NCBI RefSeq assembly: GCF_011250635.1
Contig: NZ_JAANNP010000002.1
Span: 668,324-732,323, forward strand
Direction: 5' to 3'
DNA: 64,000 bases
DNA from: Motilibacter deserti
GTDB taxonomy: Bacteria > Actinomycetota > Actinomycetes > Motilibacterales > Motilibacteraceae
Part shown: one piece after another, positions 1 through 8,074 of the stretch
Layout of the letters: each line of letters opens with the position of its first letter
How positions within the stretch are numbered: the stretch's first letter is position 1
Position numbers and translations under genes: made by a program
Notes under the pieces: model-generated
Databases searched by the model: none
Seen by the model: the letters and a program-made list of their open reading frames with translations, nothing else
What the model was told of the DNA's origin: nothing

Positions 1-259
1 GGTCCCAGCCGGCCCGGAAGCCGTCGGCGGCACCTGACGACTATCGCCGACGGCACTGACAAGCGGCGGACGCTGCCTGAGCCGGCCAGAGCGGACCGAA
101 AGCGAGCAGGGGGAATGGCCCGCCGTCTGACACGCTTGTCACAACTTCGGACAAGGGTGTCCGTGCCGAGCCGTGCCCCGGCGCGCCCCGACCCGGGGTG
201 CCCGTGCCGGCCGGACCGACCGCCCGAGCCGGGCAGACCCTCTGCGAAGGACGACGCGC
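1..259. other. Upstream non-coding stretch
   Basis: I see no convincing gene here. Reading frames across it lack the strong G/C third-position bias of the real genes nearby. A purine-rich GAAGGA at 246-251 is the ribosome binding site of the exporter gene that starts at 260, so at least the end of this stretch is its leader. Confidence 0.5.
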
Positions 260-1537
260 ATGACCACCACGCTGGGCCCCGCCACGCAGCCGGGGGACCC
301 GACGCAGGAGCGGGATGTCGTCGCCCCGCGCGAGCGGCTCCGCCTGGTCGCCGTGCTCGGGCTGCTCGTAGCGCTCGGGCCGTTCACTATCGACCTCTAC
401 CTCCCGGCGCTGCCCACGATCACCGACGACCTGGACACGACCGAGTCGGCGGTGCAGCTGACCCTGACCGGGACGATGTTCGGCCTCGCCGTCGGCCAGC
501 TCGTGCTCGGGCCGCTGTCCGACGCGCTCGGGCGTCGCCGCCCGCTGCTGGCCGGGATGGCGCTGCACGTCCTCGCGTCGGTCCTCTGCGTCGTGGCGCC
601 CAACGCCGCGGTCCTCGGTGTGCTGCGCGTGGCCCAGGGGCTCGGCGCCGCCGCAGCGACGGTGATCGCGCTCGCCGTCGTCCGCGACCTCTTCTCCGGC
701 CTCGCGGCCGCCACGATGTTCTCCCGGCTCATGCTCGTGCTGGGCACGTCCCCGGTGCTCGCCCCGACGATCGGCGGCGAGCTGCTGCGCTGGACCGAGT
801 GGCGCGGCGTGTTCGTCGCGCTGGCCGGTCTCGGCTTCGCCCTGATCGTCCTGGCCGGCCTCGCGCTGCCCGAGACGCTGCCGCCGGAGCGCCGCCGCCG
901 AGGGGGAGTGCGCGACACGGCGGCGGCCTATCGCGGGCTGCTGCGCGACCGGCCCTACGTCGGCCTGGTCCTCGTCGTCGGCCTGTCCATGGCGTCGCTG
1001 CTGGCGTACGTCGCCGGCTCCTCGTTCGTCCTGCAGGACGAGTTCGGGCTGTCCGAGCAGGAGTTCGGGCTGGCGTTCGCGGTCAACGCGGTCGCGGTCA
1101 TCGGCGCCACCCAGCTGAACGTCCGGCTGCTCCGCCGCTGGGGGCCGCAGCAGCTGCTGGTCTTCGCCCTCCTGCTCGGCACAGGTGCAGGCCTGGTCAT
1201 GCTCGCGCTGGCGGTCGCCGGCGTCGGCGGGCTGCTCGGCGTCCTCGTCCCGCTGTTCGTCGCGCTGGCCGGCTTCGGCCTGGCCGGGCCCAACGCGCAG
1301 GCGCTCGCCCTGATGCGTCACGGCGAGGCGGCCGGGACCGCCGCCGCCCTGCTCGGCGCCGCGCAGTTCGGGATCGGGTCGCTCGCGTCGCCGCTCGTCG
1401 GCGCCCTCGGCAACGATGCCGCCGCGATGGCCGCCCTGGTCGCCGGCGGCATGGTCGCCGCACTGCTCGTGCTCGCGACCGTCGTACGCCCCTGGCAGCT
1501 GGGCGGCTTCGAGGCCGCGGAGCGGGCCGGTCGCTGA
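260..1537 (+). CDS. MFS drug exporter, Bcr/CflA-type
   Basis: This 425-residue inner-membrane protein has about 12 hydrophobic segments. It has the DHA1 family layout: a first helix with an IDLYLPALP stretch, then a loop carrying GPLSDALGRRRPLL, which is the conserved motif A between helices 2 and 3 (GxxSDxxGRR). It probably expels small drugs or metabolites by proton antiport. The start is taken at ATG 260 because GAAGGA lies 8 bases upstream; an in-frame ATG at 173 would add 29 Arg/Pro-rich residues unlike a membrane-protein N-terminus. The gene stands alone and faces the DUF4188 gene across a tandem repeat. The fold and family are clear; the substrate is unknown. Confidence 0.9.
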   Translation: MTTTLGPATQPGDPTQERDVVAPRERLRLVAVLGLLVALGPFTIDLYLPALPTITDDLDTTESAVQLTLTGTMFGLAVGQLVLGPLSDALGRRRPLLAGMALHVLASVLCVVAPNAAVLGVLRVAQGLGAAAATVIALAVVRDLFSGLAAATMFSRLMLVLGTSPVLAPTIGGELLRWTEWRGVFVALAGLGFALIVLAGLALPETLPPERRRRGGVRDTAAAYRGLLRDRPYVGLVLVVGLSMASLLAYVAGSSFVLQDEFGLSEQEFGLAFAVNAVAVIGATQLNVRLLRRWGPQQLLVFALLLGTGAGLVMLALAVAGVGGLLGVLVPLFVALAGFGLAGPNAQALALMRHGEAAGTAAALLGAAQFGIGSLASPLVGALGNDAAAMAALVAGGMVAALLVLATVVRPWQLGGFEAAERAGR

Positions 1538-1548
1538 CGGGACGCCGG

Positions 1549-1710
1549 CCGAGCGCACCGCCGCAGCCGAGCGCACCGCCGCAGCCGAGCGCACCGCCGC
1601 AGTCGAGCGCACCGCCGCAGTCGAGCGCACCGCCGCAGTCGAGCGCACCGCCGCAGCGGAGCGCACCGCCGCAGTCGAGCGCACCGCCGCAGCCGGGCGC
1701 ACCCGTCAGC
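1549..1710. repeat. 18-bp tandem repeat, about 9 units
   Basis: Eight near-identical 18-bp units, core GAGCGCACCGCCGCAG, run head to tail from 1549 to 1692, followed by a ninth degenerate unit to 1710. Units differ mainly at their first two bases (CC, TC or CG). The array begins 12 bp after the stop of the exporter gene and touches the stop of the convergent DUF4188 gene at 1706, so it fills the 3'-3' intergenic gap. Because 18 is divisible by 3 every frame is open (for example repeating PSAPPQ or ERTAAA), but no start signal supports translation. Confidence 0.95.
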
Positions 1711-2240
1711 GCGGCGCCACCAGCTCGCCTGCGGCGTCGACGAGCTGGCCGTCGGGCACCCCGGCGTCCAGCCGGTGCGCGGCCCGCTCTCCGCGGCGGG
1801 CGAGAGGCGCGACGCCCAGCGCCCGCCCCAGCCCGTAGGCCGGCATCCCGACGTAGACCGCCTCCCGCTGCCCGCCGGGCACGACGTAGGTCTCGTGGAA
1901 GATCCCGGCGGCCGGTCCCGCCGAGCGCAGCCGCTTGTTAGAAGGCGCGCCAGGCCGGCAGGTGCTCACGGTCGGAGGCCCGGGCGTACGCGTCGAGGTG
2001 CTCGAACGAGCTCCAGTACTGCACGACGAGGACGACGCGCCCGGACACGTACGACCGGGCGTCGAGCAACCCGAGCGACGGGTCCTTCGCCAGCTCGCGG
2101 AGCATCCGCGGCATGGCCGTGACGGCGGGCAGCCAGGCGCGGACCGCGCGCAGCCGGTTGATCCGCATCCCGATCAGGAAGACCACGAGGTCGTCGTCGC
2201 TCGCCGCCGTCATCCGCCCCGGAACCACCTGCGCGCTCAT
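1706..2240 (-). pseudogene. DUF4188 family protein, frameshifted
   Basis: Reading from ATG 2240 (AAGGA 6 bases upstream), the protein shows FLIGMRINRLRAVRAWLPAV, then a WSSFEHLDAYA segment and HLPAWRAF, where it hits TAA. The rest of the family sequence (NKRLRSAG, GIFHETYVV, VYVGMPAYGL, ERAAHRL) continues in another frame to 1706. Removing the single A at plus-strand position 1940 turns TTC-TAA into TTC-AAC-AAG and joins the halves with no other change. DUF4188 proteins are small (about 160 residues), monooxygenase-like in fold and of unknown function. The gene is divergent from the TetR regulator and probably its target. The break could be a sequencing error or a young inactivation; both halves remain well conserved. 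Confidence 0.85.
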
Positions 2241-2256
2241 GCCCGTCCTTCCCTCC

Positions 2257-2305
2257 GTTGATGTGTACGCTGTCAACATGACAGCCGATGTTGACGGTGT
2301 CAACA
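2257..2305. promoter_or_regulatory. Divergent operator array for TetR/DUF4188
   Basis: Half-sites with the core GTTGA/TCAAC repeat across this region: GTTGA at 2257-2261, GTCAACAT at 2272-2279, ATGTTGAC at 2288-2295 and GTCAACA at 2299-2305. They build an 8-8-8 inverted repeat (2272-2295) and a 7-3-7 palindrome (2289-2305). TACGCT at 2266-2271 fits a TANNNT -10 box six bases before the TetR ATG. The array overlaps both promoters, as expected for an autoregulating TetR repressor that also controls the divergent gene. Confidence 0.7.
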
Positions 2306-2943
2306 CGCGCGCCAAGCGGCCCTACCACCACGGCCGGCTCCGGGAGGCGCTCCTGGAGGGCGCGCTCGAGCTCGCCCGCGACGGCGGCCCGGGTGCTGTG
2401 GGCGTGCGCGAGGTCGCCCGGCGGGCCGGCGTGTCGCCCACCGCGGCGTACCGGCACTTCGCCGACCGCGACGGGCTCCTGGGCGCGGTGCGGGACGCCG
2501 CGATGGGGAGGCTTGCGGACCGGATGCGCGTCGAGATCGCGGGTGCGGACCGCTCGCCCGCCGGCGCCTTCCGGGCCACCGGGGCGGCGTACGTCCGCTT
2601 CGCCCTCGAGGAGCCCGGGCTCTTCCGCGCGGCCTTCGCCCCGTGCCCGGCCCCGCCGCAGGGCGGGCCGGAGGACAACCCGTACGCGCTGCTGGGCGCC
2701 GCCCTCGATGCCCTCGTGCAGGCCGGGGAGCTGTCGCCCGACGCCCGGCTGGGCGCCGAGGACGTGGCGTGGGCGTGCGTCCACGGCGTCGCGCAGCTCG
2801 TGCTCGAGGGGCAGCTGGGCCCGGAGGGGGGAGAGGCCATCCGCGAGCGGGCCGTGGACAGCCTCCTGGACCGGGTGCTCGACGTCGTTCGCGACGGGCT
2901 GGCCGCCGGGCCTGCGGTCAGGCCGGAGCGACCGACAGCGTGA
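2278..2943 (+). CDS. TetR/AcrR family transcriptional regulator
   Basis: The protein has 221 residues. An N-terminal TetR helix-turn-helix reads RPYHHGRLREALLEGA, then VGVREVARRAGVSPTAAYRHFADRDGLL; the C-terminal ligand domain is of the WHG type often seen after a YHHG N-terminus. It should bind DNA as a dimer and release it on binding a small hydrophobic ligand. ATG 2278 is preferred over ATG 2113 because the longer version would read through the divergent gene's promoter; there is no Shine-Dalgarno, but a TANNNT box sits six bases upstream, suggesting a leaderless mRNA. The last 26 bases overlap the tail of the convergent reductase-like gene. Confidence 0.9.
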   Translation: MTADVDGVNTRAKRPYHHGRLREALLEGALELARDGGPGAVGVREVARRAGVSPTAAYRHFADRDGLLGAVRDAAMGRLADRMRVEIAGADRSPAGAFRATGAAYVRFALEEPGLFRAAFAPCPAPPQGGPEDNPYALLGAALDALVQAGELSPDARLGAEDVAWACVHGVAQLVLEGQLGPEGGEAIRERAVDSLLDRVLDVVRDGLAAGPAVRPERPTA

Positions 2944-4162
2944 GGCCGGCGGCGCGCAGCCGGTCGGCCAGCCGCCCGCCCAGCGCCGTGGCCGGTGTGA
3001 GCACGCCGGCGCGGTCGGGCAGCTCGTCCCGGTCGAGGGCCAGGCACAGGGCGCTCTGCGCGAGCATGCGGGCCGTCGCGGCGTAGCCGGGGTCGTACGG
3101 GCCACCGACGACCGCCGCGTAGCGCGCGCCCTCCGTCGTCACGGTGCGGGTCGTCGTCCGGAAGTGCCCGGGGCGCCCGTCGTGCAGCGACGGCCCCTCG
3201 CCCGGAGCGGGCAGCGCGCGGTCCACCACCCGCCGGGTCGCCGGGGCCGCCAGGAGCAGCCCGAGCGCCCCGAGCCCGAGCGCCGTGGCCGCGGCGAGCG
3301 GGGGCCCGGCCGGCCCCTCGGCCACCCGGAGCGCCTCTGAGTAGTCGAGCCCGCGGCCGTACGCGAACCCGAGCAGGGCGTTGCTGCGCCGCACGACTCT
3401 GCTGTTGAACGGAGCCATCGGGAAGGGCGCCGTCCAGGCCCCGCCGAGGCGGTCGACGACCGGGCGCCCGCGCGGGTCGGGCGGCTCGCTCCGGCGGTCG
3501 GGGCTCAGGGCGTACGGGTCGCGCAGCACCGCGCGCGCCCGCGGGTCCCGTCGTGCTGCGTCGAGCTGCTCGCGCAGGCTCTCGTAGGTGCCGCCGCCGA
3601 TGCCCCCGCGCATCGGGCCGGCGACGAGCACCGTGCGGGTCAGCGTGCCGGCGCCGTCGGCACGGGCGCGCTCGGCCAGCAGCAGCACGGCAAGGTCGGA
3701 CGGGACCGAGTCGAAGCCGGCCGCGTGCACGATGCGCGCCCCGCTCCGGACGGCAGCGCCGTGGGCGGCGTCGATGCTGCGTCGCACGAAGAGCGTCTCG
3801 CCGGTGAGGTCGACGTAGTCCGTGCGGGACCTGGCACAGGCCACGACGAGCGGCAGCCCGTGCCGGGCGTACGGACCGACGGTCGTGGCGACCACGCGGG
3901 TGCGCGCGACGAGCCGCGAGAGCGCCTCGTCGTCCCCGACGTCGACCACCAGCAACGGCCAGCTCGCGGCCGCGTCGGGCAGGCCGTCCCGGACGGCGTG
4001 CAGCCGGTCGCGGGAGCGGCCGGCCAGCCCGACCCGCGTGCCCGGGGGCGCGGCGCCGGCGAGGTACGCGGCGGTGGCCCGCCCGACGAGCCCGGTGGCG
4101 CCGAGCAGCACGACGTCCAACAGGCCCTCCGGGCGGTCCGGAAGATCAGCGGGGGACGGCAC
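2918..4162 (-). CDS. Saccharopine dehydrogenase-like / trans-acting enoyl reductase family
   Basis: The 414-residue protein starts with a Rossmann fold, VVLLGATGLVGRATAAYLA, with a GxxGxxG NAD(P)-binding loop, followed by LAGRSRDRL and the segment VGPYARHGLPLVVAC typical of the saccharopine-dehydrogenase-like family. DLTGE and HAAGFDSVPSD are also family hallmarks. Actinobacterial members include the trans-acting enoyl reductases of mycobacterial lipid synthesis. The start is GTG 4162; CATACT lies six bases upstream and no Shine-Dalgarno is visible, so a leaderless start is likely. The gene is convergent with TetR and divergent from the coiled-coil operon. Substrate not predictable. Confidence 0.85.
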   Translation of the reverse strand: MPSPADLPDRPEGLLDVVLLGATGLVGRATAAYLAGAAPPGTRVGLAGRSRDRLHAVRDGLPDAAASWPLLVVDVGDDEALSRLVARTRVVATTVGPYARHGLPLVVACARSRTDYVDLTGETLFVRRSIDAAHGAAVRSGARIVHAAGFDSVPSDLAVLLLAERARADGAGTLTRTVLVAGPMRGGIGGGTYESLREQLDAARRDPRARAVLRDPYALSPDRRSEPPDPRGRPVVDRLGGAWTAPFPMAPFNSRVVRRSNALLGFAYGRGLDYSEALRVAEGPAGPPLAAATALGLGALGLLLAAPATRRVVDRALPAPGEGPSLHDGRPGHFRTTTRTVTTEGARYAAVVGGPYDPGYAATARMLAQSALCLALDRDELPDRAGVLTPATALGGRLADRLRAAGLTLSVAPA

Positions 4163-4326
4163 GCCGGGAGTATGCGTTCGCGGCCGACGCTCGAACCCTT
4201 CGGCACGGGCCGGGGCGGCACGTCGGAAGCGCCCTTCGCCCGACCGCGTCGACGATCTTCTCGGGCTGTGACGGAGCGCTGCCTCGGCGTCGCCACGCCG
4301 AGCGATGGATGGCACTATGCGGCACT

Positions 4327-6051
4327 ATGGACGTTGAGGCCGAGACCCGACGCGGAGGCCCCGAGGCGGGCCCGTCCGACGTCATCGACCTCAGCGCGAG
4401 CGGGCAAGCCGCGCGGCTCCTCGTGACCGCGCAGCGGCAGGCGGACATGGTGCGCGCACAGGCCGAGCGGGACGCCGCGGCCGCTCTCGCGGACGTCGAG
4501 AGCCAGCGCGAGGAGACGCGTGCCCTGCACGAGCAGGCCGCGCGGGCAGCGGCCGTGGTGGAGGAGGCCGAAGCGCGGGCCGCGGCCCGCCTGGCCGCCG
4601 CCACCGAGCAGGCCGAGGCCCTGACGCGGGAGAGCCGGGCCGAGGCCGATGCCCGCCGCGCCGACGCGCGGACCGAGGCCGCGCAGCTGCTGACCGACGC
4701 CGCCGACCAGAGCGCGCTGCTCGTGGAGGCGACGGACCGGCAGTCGGCCCAGCTGCTCGAGACGGCCGAGCAGGAGGCGGCCCGCCTCCGCGAGGAGGCC
4801 GCCGACGCGGCGCGCGCCGCGCGCTCCGAGGCGCAGGCGGTGCTGGAGCAGGCCCGCGCGGAGGCCGTGCGGCTCGTCGAGGACGCCGCGCGGGAGGCCG
4901 CTGCCGAGCGGGCCGCGTCCGCGCAGGACGCCGAGCGGGCCCGCGCCGAGGCCGAGGAAGCGGCGGCTGCCGCGCGGACGGCGGCCGACGCGTACGCCGG
5001 CCAGACCCGGCAGGAGGCCGAGCGGGTCGCCCTGGAGTGGCGGGCGGAAGCGCGCTCGGAGCTCGACGCCGCGCGCTCGGAGAGCGCCCAGGTGCGGGAG
5101 TCGGCGGCCGCCGAGGCCGCACGGGTCCTCGACGAGGCCCTGGCCACGAGCGACGAGCAGCTCGCCGAGGCGGCGGAGCAGACGGCGTGGGCGCAGCGCA
5201 CCGTCGAGTCGCTGCTCGCCGCGGCCGAGACCGAGGCGGCCATGGCCCGGTCGAAGGCGCACGCGGAGGCGGCGCACGTCGTGCGGCAGGCGCGCGAGAA
5301 CGTCGACCGGCTGCTGGGGCAGGCGCGCACCTCGGCACGGCAGCACACCGAGCGGGCCGAGCGCGAGGTCGCCGACCTGCACGCGCGCAGTGCAGGTGTG
5401 CTCGAGCGGGCCGAGGAGCAGGCGGCCGGCCTGGTCGCGCGGGCCGAGCAGCGTGCCGCGGAGGAGCTCGGCGCCGCGCGGCGGGCGGCGGAGGCGCTGG
5501 AGGAGCGGGCCGAGCGCCGCATGGCCGAGGCCGACGCCGGTGCCCGCGCGCTGCGCGAGCGGGTGGCCGAGCAGACCGCCCGCGCCCAGCGCGAGACGCA
5601 GGACCTGCGGCGGGCCGCCCGGGCCGAGGCCACCGACCTCGTCGCGGACGCCCGCCAGGAGGCCGACGCGCTGCGCTCGGAGGCGCACGAGATCCTCGAC
5701 CGGGCCCGCAGCGAGGTCGCCGTCCTGACCCGCCGTCGGGACGAGATCGCGACCGAGCTGTCCTCGCTCTCCGGCGTCATCGAGGCGCTCGCGGTCCCCG
5801 GCCCGCCGGCCGCGGCGCCGGCGCCCGCCGACGCCTCGCTCGTGGGCCTTCCGCACACCGAGGGCCCGCACGCCGAGGGCCCGCAGGTCGACGGCCTGCC
5901 CGACGTCTCCCCGGGTGCCCGCGCCGAGGCCGGCGCGCTGCCCGCTGCCGCCCCGGAGACCGACCCCTCGCAGGCCGGCGACGCACAGCCCCTCGAGCCC
6001 GCGCACGAGCCCGACCCATCCCGCACTTCCGAGGACAGGACGCCGGTATGA
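4327..6051 (+). CDS. Long coiled-coil protein, Scy/DivIVA-like
   Basis: This 574-residue protein is almost wholly Ala/Glu/Arg/Gln heptads from about residue 20 to 470 (AEADARRADARTEAA, QARENVDRLLGQARTSA), so it should form an extended coiled coil. A Pro-rich, probably disordered tail follows. There is no signal peptide or membrane helix. It overlaps the next gene by ATGA, meaning coupled translation. In Streptomyces two adjacent coiled-coil genes (scy and filP) organise polar growth; this pair looks like a shorter version, but low-complexity coiled coils align easily, so that link is tentative. ATG 4327 is chosen over an ATG 18 bases upstream because MDVEAE begins the acidic family-like N-terminus. 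Confidence 0.75.
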   Translation: MDVEAETRRGGPEAGPSDVIDLSASGQAARLLVTAQRQADMVRAQAERDAAAALADVESQREETRALHEQAARAAAVVEEAEARAAARLAAATEQAEALTRESRAEADARRADARTEAAQLLTDAADQSALLVEATDRQSAQLLETAEQEAARLREEAADAARAARSEAQAVLEQARAEAVRLVEDAAREAAAERAASAQDAERARAEAEEAAAAARTAADAYAGQTRQEAERVALEWRAEARSELDAARSESAQVRESAAAEAARVLDEALATSDEQLAEAAEQTAWAQRTVESLLAAAETEAAMARSKAHAEAAHVVRQARENVDRLLGQARTSARQHTERAEREVADLHARSAGVLERAEEQAAGLVARAEQRAAEELGAARRAAEALEERAERRMAEADAGARALRERVAEQTARAQRETQDLRRAARAEATDLVADARQEADALRSEAHEILDRARSEVAVLTRRRDEIATELSSLSGVIEALAVPGPPAAAPAPADASLVGLPHTEGPHAEGPQVDGLPDVSPGARAEAGALPAAAPETDPSQAGDAQPLEPAHEPDPSRTSEDRTPV

Positions 6052-7115
6052 CCGACAGCGCTCCCCAGTTCGCCATCTCCCGGCGGGGCTACGAGCCGGC
6101 CCAGGTCGACAGCTTCGTCACGCAGCTGCGCAGCCAGCTGGAGTACGCCCAGAGCCAGGCCGCGGACCTCGCGCGCACCGTCGACCAGCTCCAGCGGGCG
6201 GCGGAGGAGGCGCGGGCGTCGAGCGACACGTCGGCCCCGACGACGCGCTACGAAGGGCTCGGGGCGCGCATCGAGCAGATCCTGACGCTCGCCGAGGAAG
6301 AAGCCGCGCAGCTGCGCGACGCGGCGGCCGAGGACGCGCGGCGGCAGCGTGAGCTCACCGAGCAGGCGGCCCAGAAGCAGCGCACCGAGGCCGAGAGGTA
6401 CGCCACCGAGCTGCGCGCGGACGCCGACGCCCAGTCGGCGCGCACGCTGGAGGACGCCCGGCGCCAGGCCGACACGATCCGCGACGAAGCCGACCGCGAG
6501 GCCGCCGCCCGGCGCGAGGAGGCCGAGGCGCTCTTCGAGTCCCAGCGGGCGCGGGCCGCCGAGGCCGCCGCGGACTTCGAGACGACCCTCGCCGAGCGGC
6601 GCCGGCGCGCGGAGGCCGAGTTCGCCGAGCGGACGGCCGCGGCCGAGCGCCAGTTCGCCGAGGCGCAGGAGCGTGCGGAGCAGCTGCGCGTCGAGTCCGA
6701 GAAGCTGCGCCAGGACGCCGAGCGCAAGGCGGCCCGGACCGTGGAGGAGTCCGAGCGGCAGGCCGAGGAGCTCGTCGGCGAGGCGAAGACCCGGGCGGCG
6801 CAGATCCGGGCCGAGTCCGAGCGGGAGCTCATCGCCGCGACTCAGCGCCGCGACAGCATCAACGCCCAGCTGACGAACGTACGCCGCATGCTCGCGACGC
6901 TCGGCGGCGCCGCGATGCCCAACCCGCTCGGCGACCTCGGGCCGGAGGGCTCCGCGCAGAGCAGCGGCACGGGAGCCGAGCCCGCGGCGGCTGGCCCGGA
7001 GGTCGTGGACCTGACGGTTCTCGAGGCGCAGGAGGCCGGCGCCGGGGACCGCGGCCAGGAGGCCGAGCATGTGCTGGGGGAGGAGTCCGAGAGCGTCGGC
7101 GCACCGCCGCGCTGA
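6048..7115 (+). CDS. DivIVA-domain / FilP-like coiled-coil protein
   Basis: The 355-residue protein opens with FAISRRGYEPAQVDSFV, matching the DivIVA N-terminal pattern (F..xxRGYdxxxVDxFl) that binds curved membrane, followed by a first coiled coil. A second, very regular Glu/Ala/Arg-rich coiled coil fills residues 80-290, and a Gly/Pro/Glu-rich tail ends the protein. It probably acts at cell poles or division sites as a cytoskeletal scaffold. ATG 6048 overlaps the stop of the preceding coiled-coil gene, with AGGA just upstream. A role for the two proteins as partners is inferred from co-translation and from the scy-filP arrangement in Streptomyces. Confidence 0.8.
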   Translation: MTDSAPQFAISRRGYEPAQVDSFVTQLRSQLEYAQSQAADLARTVDQLQRAAEEARASSDTSAPTTRYEGLGARIEQILTLAEEEAAQLRDAAAEDARRQRELTEQAAQKQRTEAERYATELRADADAQSARTLEDARRQADTIRDEADREAAARREEAEALFESQRARAAEAAADFETTLAERRRRAEAEFAERTAAAERQFAEAQERAEQLRVESEKLRQDAERKAARTVEESERQAEELVGEAKTRAAQIRAESERELIAATQRRDSINAQLTNVRRMLATLGGAAMPNPLGDLGPEGSAQSSGTGAEPAAAGPEVVDLTVLEAQEAGAGDRGQEAEHVLGEESESVGAPPR

Positions 7116-7207
7116 CGCTCACCCTGCGCGTGATCTTGCCCTCTTGAAGCGAGCCCGGGCGGGGTAGGCCTCAGGGCGACTCGCGCCGGCGACTCGGGAG
7201 GCACGTC

Positions 7208-8074
7208 ATGGTCAGCAGCGGTGTCGGTAGCGGGAGCGTCACCCCTGAGCGGCTGCGCGGCGCCGGCCGGCAGGCGGCGGGATCGGCCCGCGAGGCGGCC
7301 GACAGCGTCTGGGTCGAGCGGCTCGCCCGCGTCGGGCTGGCTGCGCGCGGGCTGGTCTGGGCGCTCATCGGGGTGCTCGCGGCGCAGATCGCCCTCGGCG
7401 ACCGGCAGGGGCAGGCGGACCAGCAGGGCGCCTTCTCGACCCTGGCCCAGAACGGGCTGGGCAAGGCGCTGCTGTGGCTCGCTGTCGCCGGGTTCCTCGG
7501 CTACGCAGCATGGCAGGTGACGGAAGCCGGGTGGGGCCACCGCGACGCCGACGACGCGAAGTCCCGCACCTTCGAGCGGATCGGCTCGCTGGCCCAGGCC
7601 GTGCTCTACGCCGCGCTCGCCTTCGTTGCGGCCCGGACCGCGACTGGCAGCGGCGGTGGCCAGGGCAGCGAGGACGCGACCGCCCGGCTGCTCGGCACCT
7701 CGTTCGGCCGTCCGCTCGTCGTCCTCGCAGGCCTCGTCATCATCGCCGTGGCCGTCGGCCTCACCTGGAAGGGCCTCACCACGTCCTTCGAGGAGCGGCT
7801 CGACCTGGCACGGCTGCGACCTGCGGCGCGCGCGGGGGTGCGCAGGCTGGGGCAGGCGGGCTACGTCTCGCGCGGCGCCGTCCTGGGGCTCGTCGGCGTG
7901 CTCGTGATCGCGGCGGCGGTGACGTTCGACCCCGACAAGGCCCGCGGGCTCGACGCGGCCCTCACCGAGCTCGCCGGCCAGCCGTACGGCGCCTACCTGC
8001 TGCTGCTCGCTGCCGCGGGGCTGCTCTGCTTCGGCGCCTACTCCTTCGTCGAGGCGCGGTACCGCCGGCTGTGA
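7208..8074 (+). CDS. DUF1206 domain membrane protein
   Basis: The protein has 288 residues and six hydrophobic segments arranged as three helical pairs, each beginning with a version of LARVGLAARGLVWALIG (residues 39-55), the signature of DUF1206. GFLGYAAWQVTEA and LTWKGLT mark the repeat ends. The function of DUF1206 proteins is unknown; they are common single-copy membrane proteins in actinobacteria and some other bacteria. ATG 7208 has GGGAGG six bases upstream. Its stop overlaps the GTG of the next gene (GTGA), so it heads a translationally coupled three-gene operon with two AI-2E-type membrane proteins. Confidence 0.9.
   Translation: MVSSGVGSGSVTPERLRGAGRQAAGSAREAADSVWVERLARVGLAARGLVWALIGVLAAQIALGDRQGQADQQGAFSTLAQNGLGKALLWLAVAGFLGYAAWQVTEAGWGHRDADDAKSRTFERIGSLAQAVLYAALAFVAARTATGSGGGQGSEDATARLLGTSFGRPLVVLAGLVIIAVAVGLTWKGLTTSFEERLDLARLRPAARAGVRRLGQAGYVSRGAVLGLVGVLVIAAAVTFDPDKARGLDAALTELAGQPYGAYLLLLAAAGLLCFGAYSFVEARYRRL

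Noticed and set aside
41-1702. Long minus-strand frame (553 codons) opposite the exporter gene
   Set aside because: Open only because of G/C third-position bias of the real plus-strand gene; composition is Arg/Gly/Gln-rich with no family features.
1549-1710. CRISPR array
   Set aside because: Units are contiguous without spacers and there are no cas genes.
4146-7070. 974-codon minus-strand frame opposite the coiled-coil genes
   Set aside because: Mirror image of heptad repeats; no start signal and no domain.
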